Source: Chloroflexota bacterium
Lineage (GTDB): Bacteria > Chloroflexota > Anaerolineae > Anaerolineales > Anaerolineaceae
Length of the DNA: 9,081 nucleotides
Assembly (NCBI GenBank): GCA_012797215.1
Contig: JAAZPN010000149.1
Coordinates: forward strand, 1 to 9,081
Direction: 5' to 3'
The translations under genes and the position numbers were made by a program. Shown piece after piece: positions 6,844 to 9,081 of this stretch; position 1 is the stretch's first letter, and the number at the start of each line of letters is the position of its first letter. A model generated the notes under the pieces. That model made no database searches and was not told the DNA's origin. It was given only the letters and a program-made list of their open reading frames with translations.

Positions 6844-6867
6844 AAATCGCCAGTACCAAATCGCCAG
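6844..6867. repeat. Short direct repeat just upstream of the rpmF promoter
   Basis: AAATCGCCAG occurs twice, at 6844-6853 and 6858-6867, identical over 10 nt and offset by 14 nt. The nearer copy ends 5 nt upstream of the rpmF -35 hexamer. It may be a tandem binding site for a regulator or a chance duplication. Confidence 0.45.
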
Positions 6868-6920
6868 CATTTTTTCCGGTCACACTGGATGGACTCGAAA
6901 ATCGATATTGTCCTTATACC

Positions 6921-6968
6921 GCCGGGCATAAGCCGCCCGAGCCTCGCCGGAGGAGCGGAAATGCCGGC
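6921..6968. other. Foldable GC-rich element in the rpmF / DUF1801 gap
   Basis: The 157-nt gap between the rpmF upstream region and the DUF1801 stop contains a 48-nt stretch of nested complementarity: GCCGGGCAT (6921-6929) with ATGCCGGC (6961-6968, one bulged G), CCGC (6933-6936) with GCGG (6955-6958), and CCTC (6942-6945) with GAGG (6950-6953) closing a GCCG loop. On the plus strand it is followed by AATTTTG, on the minus strand by no T-run, so it is not a convincing terminator for the minus-strand DUF1801 gene. It could be a REP-like element, a small RNA or a processing hairpin. Confidence 0.45.
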
Positions 6969-6996
6969 TGGGAATTTTGTAGTGGCATTTGAGGAT

Positions 6997-7398
6997 TTAG
7001 CGAGGTTCTTGCTGATTTTGAGGTAGGGATGTCGGATTAAACTTTGCGTGCGCTTTGATTAATTCGGCCAGAGCTCGCCATGGCACCTGAGCGTAGCTGC
7101 GCAGTTCCAGAGCGCGCATTGCCTTCCCAGTCCCGTGCAGCAGATGGTCAGGATCGGGTATAAACGCGCCGTGCGTAAAGAATACGTGGACCGTGTTTGC
7201 GCGTATCTGCAGGCCGCAAATCCCTGATTTGACCGGTCCACCAGCGCTGCCGCGGAAGTAAACCAATCCGCTGCTGCGGATTTCCTCCTGCGCTTCGGGA
7301 TATTCCGAAAAAACGATGTCGCGGACCTCCAGAACTATTTCTCTCAGTTCATCGGGCGCGAAACGAAGAAAATGGTCGACTGTCTGGTAATGAAGCAT
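6997..7398 (-). CDS. DUF1801 (YdhG-like) domain protein
   Basis: A 133-residue soluble protein recognised as DUF1801 by its C-terminal half: VFFTHGAFIPDPDHLLHGTGKAMR, followed by an amphipathic helix ending in ELIKAH, plus the N-terminal helical stretch preceding a short beta region (VYFRGS). Members of this family fold like frataxin/YdhG proteins; some have been proposed to have iron-related roles, but there is no established reaction, and none is claimed here. No signal peptide or membrane segment is seen. The start is ATG at 7398, with only a weak upstream purine stretch (AAAGA) as ribosome binding site. The gene lies 40 nt downstream of the membrane-protein gene on the same strand and may be co-transcribed with it. 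The tail after about residue 121 is polar and probably disordered. Confidence 0.8.
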   Translation of the reverse strand: MLHYQTVDHFLRFAPDELREIVLEVRDIVFSEYPEAQEEIRSSGLVYFRGSAGGPVKSGICGLQIRANTVHVFFTHGAFIPDPDHLLHGTGKAMRALELRSYAQVPWRALAELIKAHAKFNPTSLPQNQQEPR

Positions 7399-7438
7399 TC
7401 TTTAATCGGTTGAGATTTTCGGGTAATTACAAAAACGC

Positions 7439-8557
7439 TTATGGATTTGGGGTTGGCGTCAGCGTGTCGCGCGGCAAGGTTTCGGAGGGACGCGGCGTGC
7501 GGCTGAGAGTAGGCGGGATTGGCGTCGCGCTCGGCGGCACTTCTGTCGGCGGTTCTATGGTTGGCGGAAGCGTGGGCAGCTCGATTGTTGGCGAGGGGAT
7601 AAATTGCGTCGGTAAAGGATTCCAGCTGGTTGGAGTCTTAAAGGCGTTCTCATCCGGCACTGTAATCGTCTTAGAGCAGTGCGTGCCGTTTTCGTCGGTG
7701 AAGGCGAGCTTAATTTTGTCGTTCTTTTTTGCAAGCAGCTCCACGTATAGACGGTTTGGTTCCGCGGCGTTGCGCATAAAGGTTCCATAAGAATACACGC
7801 GCGTATCATTCCGCCAAAGCTTAAAATCGGGAAGATTGAGACGGTCAGTTGGCTTGCCTTGGGCATCCAGCACCTGGTACGCGCGAAAATTGACTGGACT
7901 ATCGAAGACAATTTGGACAACGTCGCCTATGAAGAACGAGATGCTGAAATACTTAACATCCTCGGCGCTGCAAAGCGGGGGTGAGGTTGGCGTCGGAGTT
8001 GCGGTACCCAGTGCCGGTGGCGTTGGAGTGGCCGTGAAAATGGAAGACATCTCGGCGCTGGGTGTGAAGCTTTTTACAATCGAAAACAAACTAAAAGGGG
8101 ATGGGGTGATGAACCCCAGCCGGGTCAGCGCCGAAGTTGGGCTGGAATAGCCCGGCGCGGTTTGGTTAGCGCTGAGAAAACTGGCAAATGCGGAACTGAG
8201 TTCCGGGATTATTAAGGTCGCCAACGAGCCAAGCAAGAATATCGCCAGGATGAAAACAGGCAAGATCCACCGCGGAAGCCTGGGCTTGGGGGGTAATGCT
8301 TTCGCCATGCGGATTTCAGGTGGGAGTTTCTTGTGTTTTGTTGTAGAAAGCATCGGACATTCGGAATAGCGCGAACTCAAGCAGTATTCGCGTTGGTGCA
8401 AAAGAACAGGCAGGGCGACTGGTTGGCTGCGGTGACAATGATTTAGATCCGATGGAAATTCAGAATAGGTGTTGACATCGTTCACTAGTCCGACATAAGG
8501 GCAGCGCAAATTCTCTGGTGAGAAAGCGGCCCTAGGATCTTCTTGTACTGTTGTCAT
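7439..8557 (-). CDS. Single-pass membrane protein: cytosolic Cys/His motif, Pro/Thr-rich extracytoplasmic region
   Basis: A 372-residue protein of unknown function. Residues 1-70 carry a patterned motif: C19-P-Y, F34-P-S, C41, H54-Q, YCL with C59, and CP with C67, a possible metal or cluster site. A Lys/Arg-rich stretch (75-96) precedes one hydrophobic segment at 97-118; by the positive-inside rule the N-terminus is cytosolic and the rest outside. Residues 172-195 are a Thr/Pro linker (TATPTPP, TATPTPT), 196-300 a compact beta-rich domain with C196 and C294 that could form a disulfide, and 309-372 a low-complexity Pro/Thr/Ser tail. I recall similar N-terminal Cys/His patterns in Anaerolineae proteins, but this is memory, not a search. 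Starts at ATG 8557 behind an AGG 10 nt upstream and a good promoter. The tail is probably a cell-surface stalk; no enzyme motif is seen. Confidence 0.82.
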   Translation of the reverse strand: MTTVQEDPRAAFSPENLRCPYVGLVNDVNTYSEFPSDLNHCHRSQPVALPVLLHQREYCLSSRYSECPMLSTTKHKKLPPEIRMAKALPPKPRLPRWILPVFILAIFLLGSLATLIIPELSSAFASFLSANQTAPGYSSPTSALTRLGFITPSPFSLFSIVKSFTPSAEMSSIFTATPTPPALGTATPTPTSPPLCSAEDVKYFSISFFIGDVVQIVFDSPVNFRAYQVLDAQGKPTDRLNLPDFKLWRNDTRVYSYGTFMRNAAEPNRLYVELLAKKNDKIKLAFTDENGTHCSKTITVPDENAFKTPTSWNPLPTQFIPSPTIELPTLPPTIEPPTEVPPSATPIPPTLSRTPRPSETLPRDTLTPTPNP

Positions 8558-8596
8558 TACCGGTTAACCTGTTTCTGGAAAGTTAAGATAACTAAT

Positions 8597-8625
8597 TTTA
8601 TATCAAATTACTCTAATTATGTTAA
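8597..8625 (-). promoter_or_regulatory. Promoter of the membrane-protein gene
   Basis: On the minus strand TTAACA (8625-8620), a 17-nt spacer and TATAAA (8602-8597), each 5/6 to consensus, in an AT-rich gap. The predicted start near 8590 gives a leader of about 33 nt. The spacer holds a small dyad, AATTA-CTC-TAATT (8606-8618), which could be a repressor site or chance in AT-rich DNA. The gene upstream on the same strand ends at 8647 without a visible terminator hairpin. Confidence 0.6.
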
Positions 8626-8646
8626 AACCCAACAAAAATTTTAGAA

Positions 8647-9081
8647 TTATGAGCCAGTCTTTGTTGCGCCTGACATTAACCATTGAAACAACAAAGGGAA
8701 CTTCCTGTTAATCAAGTCTTCAATTTCCCGCGCCACCTCCGCTGGTGAATCCCCGGAGAGATATGGATCGGGGATGCTGAACGGAATCCCGCCGCAAACC
8801 TCGGAGAGCAAAAATATTCTGCTCTTTACCGAGGGGAATTCGGTCTGCAGGGCTTCTTTATGGCCGGCCTCCATCACCAGAATCAGGTCAAATTTTTTCA
8901 TCATTTGGGGTGTCAATGACCTTGAACGGTGATTCTCCAGGTTCAGATTACGTTTTCTTGCTTCCTGGATAGCTTCGGGCATCGCAGGTAGATTTGCATC
9001 TCCCCAGGTGGCAGCGCTTTCCACGCGCCAGTCAGCAGCGTCAGCCGTCTTACGCAGCCGTTCCTTAAAAATCACCTGCGC
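8647..9081 (-). CDS. Low-molecular-weight protein-tyrosine-phosphatase family protein (5' part missing at window edge)
   Basis: About 144 residues are visible and the frame stays open to the right edge, so the start and the catalytic CX5R loop lie outside. The visible part fits the LMW-PTP fold: RVESAATW (strand 2 region with the usual SAGT-like turn), MPEAIQEARKRNLNLENHRSRSL (family pattern of a helix followed by the hinge before the RxL turn), DLILVMEAGHKEAL (the core strand with the M-x-x-x-H/N helix start), and the acid-loop motif IPDPYLSGD with the general-acid Asp in DPY, then a C-terminal helix. Members remove phosphate from tyrosine in proteins, often those controlling polysaccharide export; related arsenate reductases use the same fold but usually lack this DPY arrangement. 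A GTG at 9075 is open to use but would remove the catalytic loop, so it is not the real start. The tail WLMSGATKTGS is unremarkable. Confidence 0.87.
   Translation of the reverse strand, partial: AQVIFKERLRKTADAADWRVESAATWGDANLPAMPEAIQEARKRNLNLENHRSRSLTPQMMKKFDLILVMEAGHKEALQTEFPSVKSRIFLLSEVCGGIPFSIPDPYLSGDSPAEVAREIEDLINRKFPLLFQWLMSGATKTGS

Noticed and set aside
7080..7100. TGGCACC resembling a -24 sigma-54 element
   Set aside because: No TTGC follows at the required distance, and it lies within the DUF1801 coding region.
7410..7790. Plus-strand Gly/Val/Ser-rich open frame
   Set aside because: Its repetitive look is simply the reverse complement of the Pro/Thr-rich tail of the membrane protein on the other strand.
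8562..8569. GGTTAACC palindrome just before the membrane-protein start
   Set aside because: Eight-base palindromes occur by chance at this scale and it lies between ribosome binding site and start codon, with no other supporting sign.

Overview
The window looks like chromosomal DNA from a free-living, moderate-GC bacterium, most plausibly Chloroflexota of the Anaerolineae type. The taxon is an inference from three things: the set of proteins, a sigma-54 factor with a cysteine insertion, and a membrane protein with a long Pro/Thr-rich extracytoplasmic tail and a cysteine-patterned N-terminus. No mobile element, tRNA, rRNA or CRISPR array was seen.

Left part (1-3821, minus strand): a tight three-gene operon reads leftward. 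It starts with rpoN (sigma-54), continues 3 nt later with a soluble PAS-GAF-PAS histidine kinase that starts at TTG, and 6 nt after that with an NtrC-family response regulator. The regulator is cut by the left edge just as its sigma-54-interacting AAA+ domain begins. The sigma factor, the sensor and the activator that depends on the sigma factor are therefore encoded together, as a compact sigma-54 circuit. The sigma-54 protein carries a four-cysteine zinc-ribbon-like insertion between its activator-interacting region I and the core-binding region.

Middle (3822-6550): a divergent intergenic region holds a good housekeeping promoter for rpoN and a nested inverted repeat next to a -10 box facing the other way. 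It is followed by a plus-strand pair 6 nt apart: a class I/II aminotransferase resembling LL-diaminopimelate aminotransferase, and the ribosome-associated GTPase HflX. A 10-bp perfect hairpin serves as a shared terminator between hflX and the convergent rpmF.

Right part (6593-9081, all minus strand): rpmF (zinc-binding bL32) has its own promoter. Upstream lie a DUF1801 protein, a one-pass membrane protein with a cytosolic Cys/His motif and a Pro/Thr-rich outside region, and the C-terminal part of a low-molecular-weight protein-tyrosine-phosphatase family protein whose catalytic loop lies beyond the right edge. The 6840-6996 gap carries a direct repeat and a 48-nt foldable element, neither explained by a gene.

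The items most worth a second look are the zinc-ribbon sigma-54 with its own kinase/activator operon, and the uncharacterised membrane protein.
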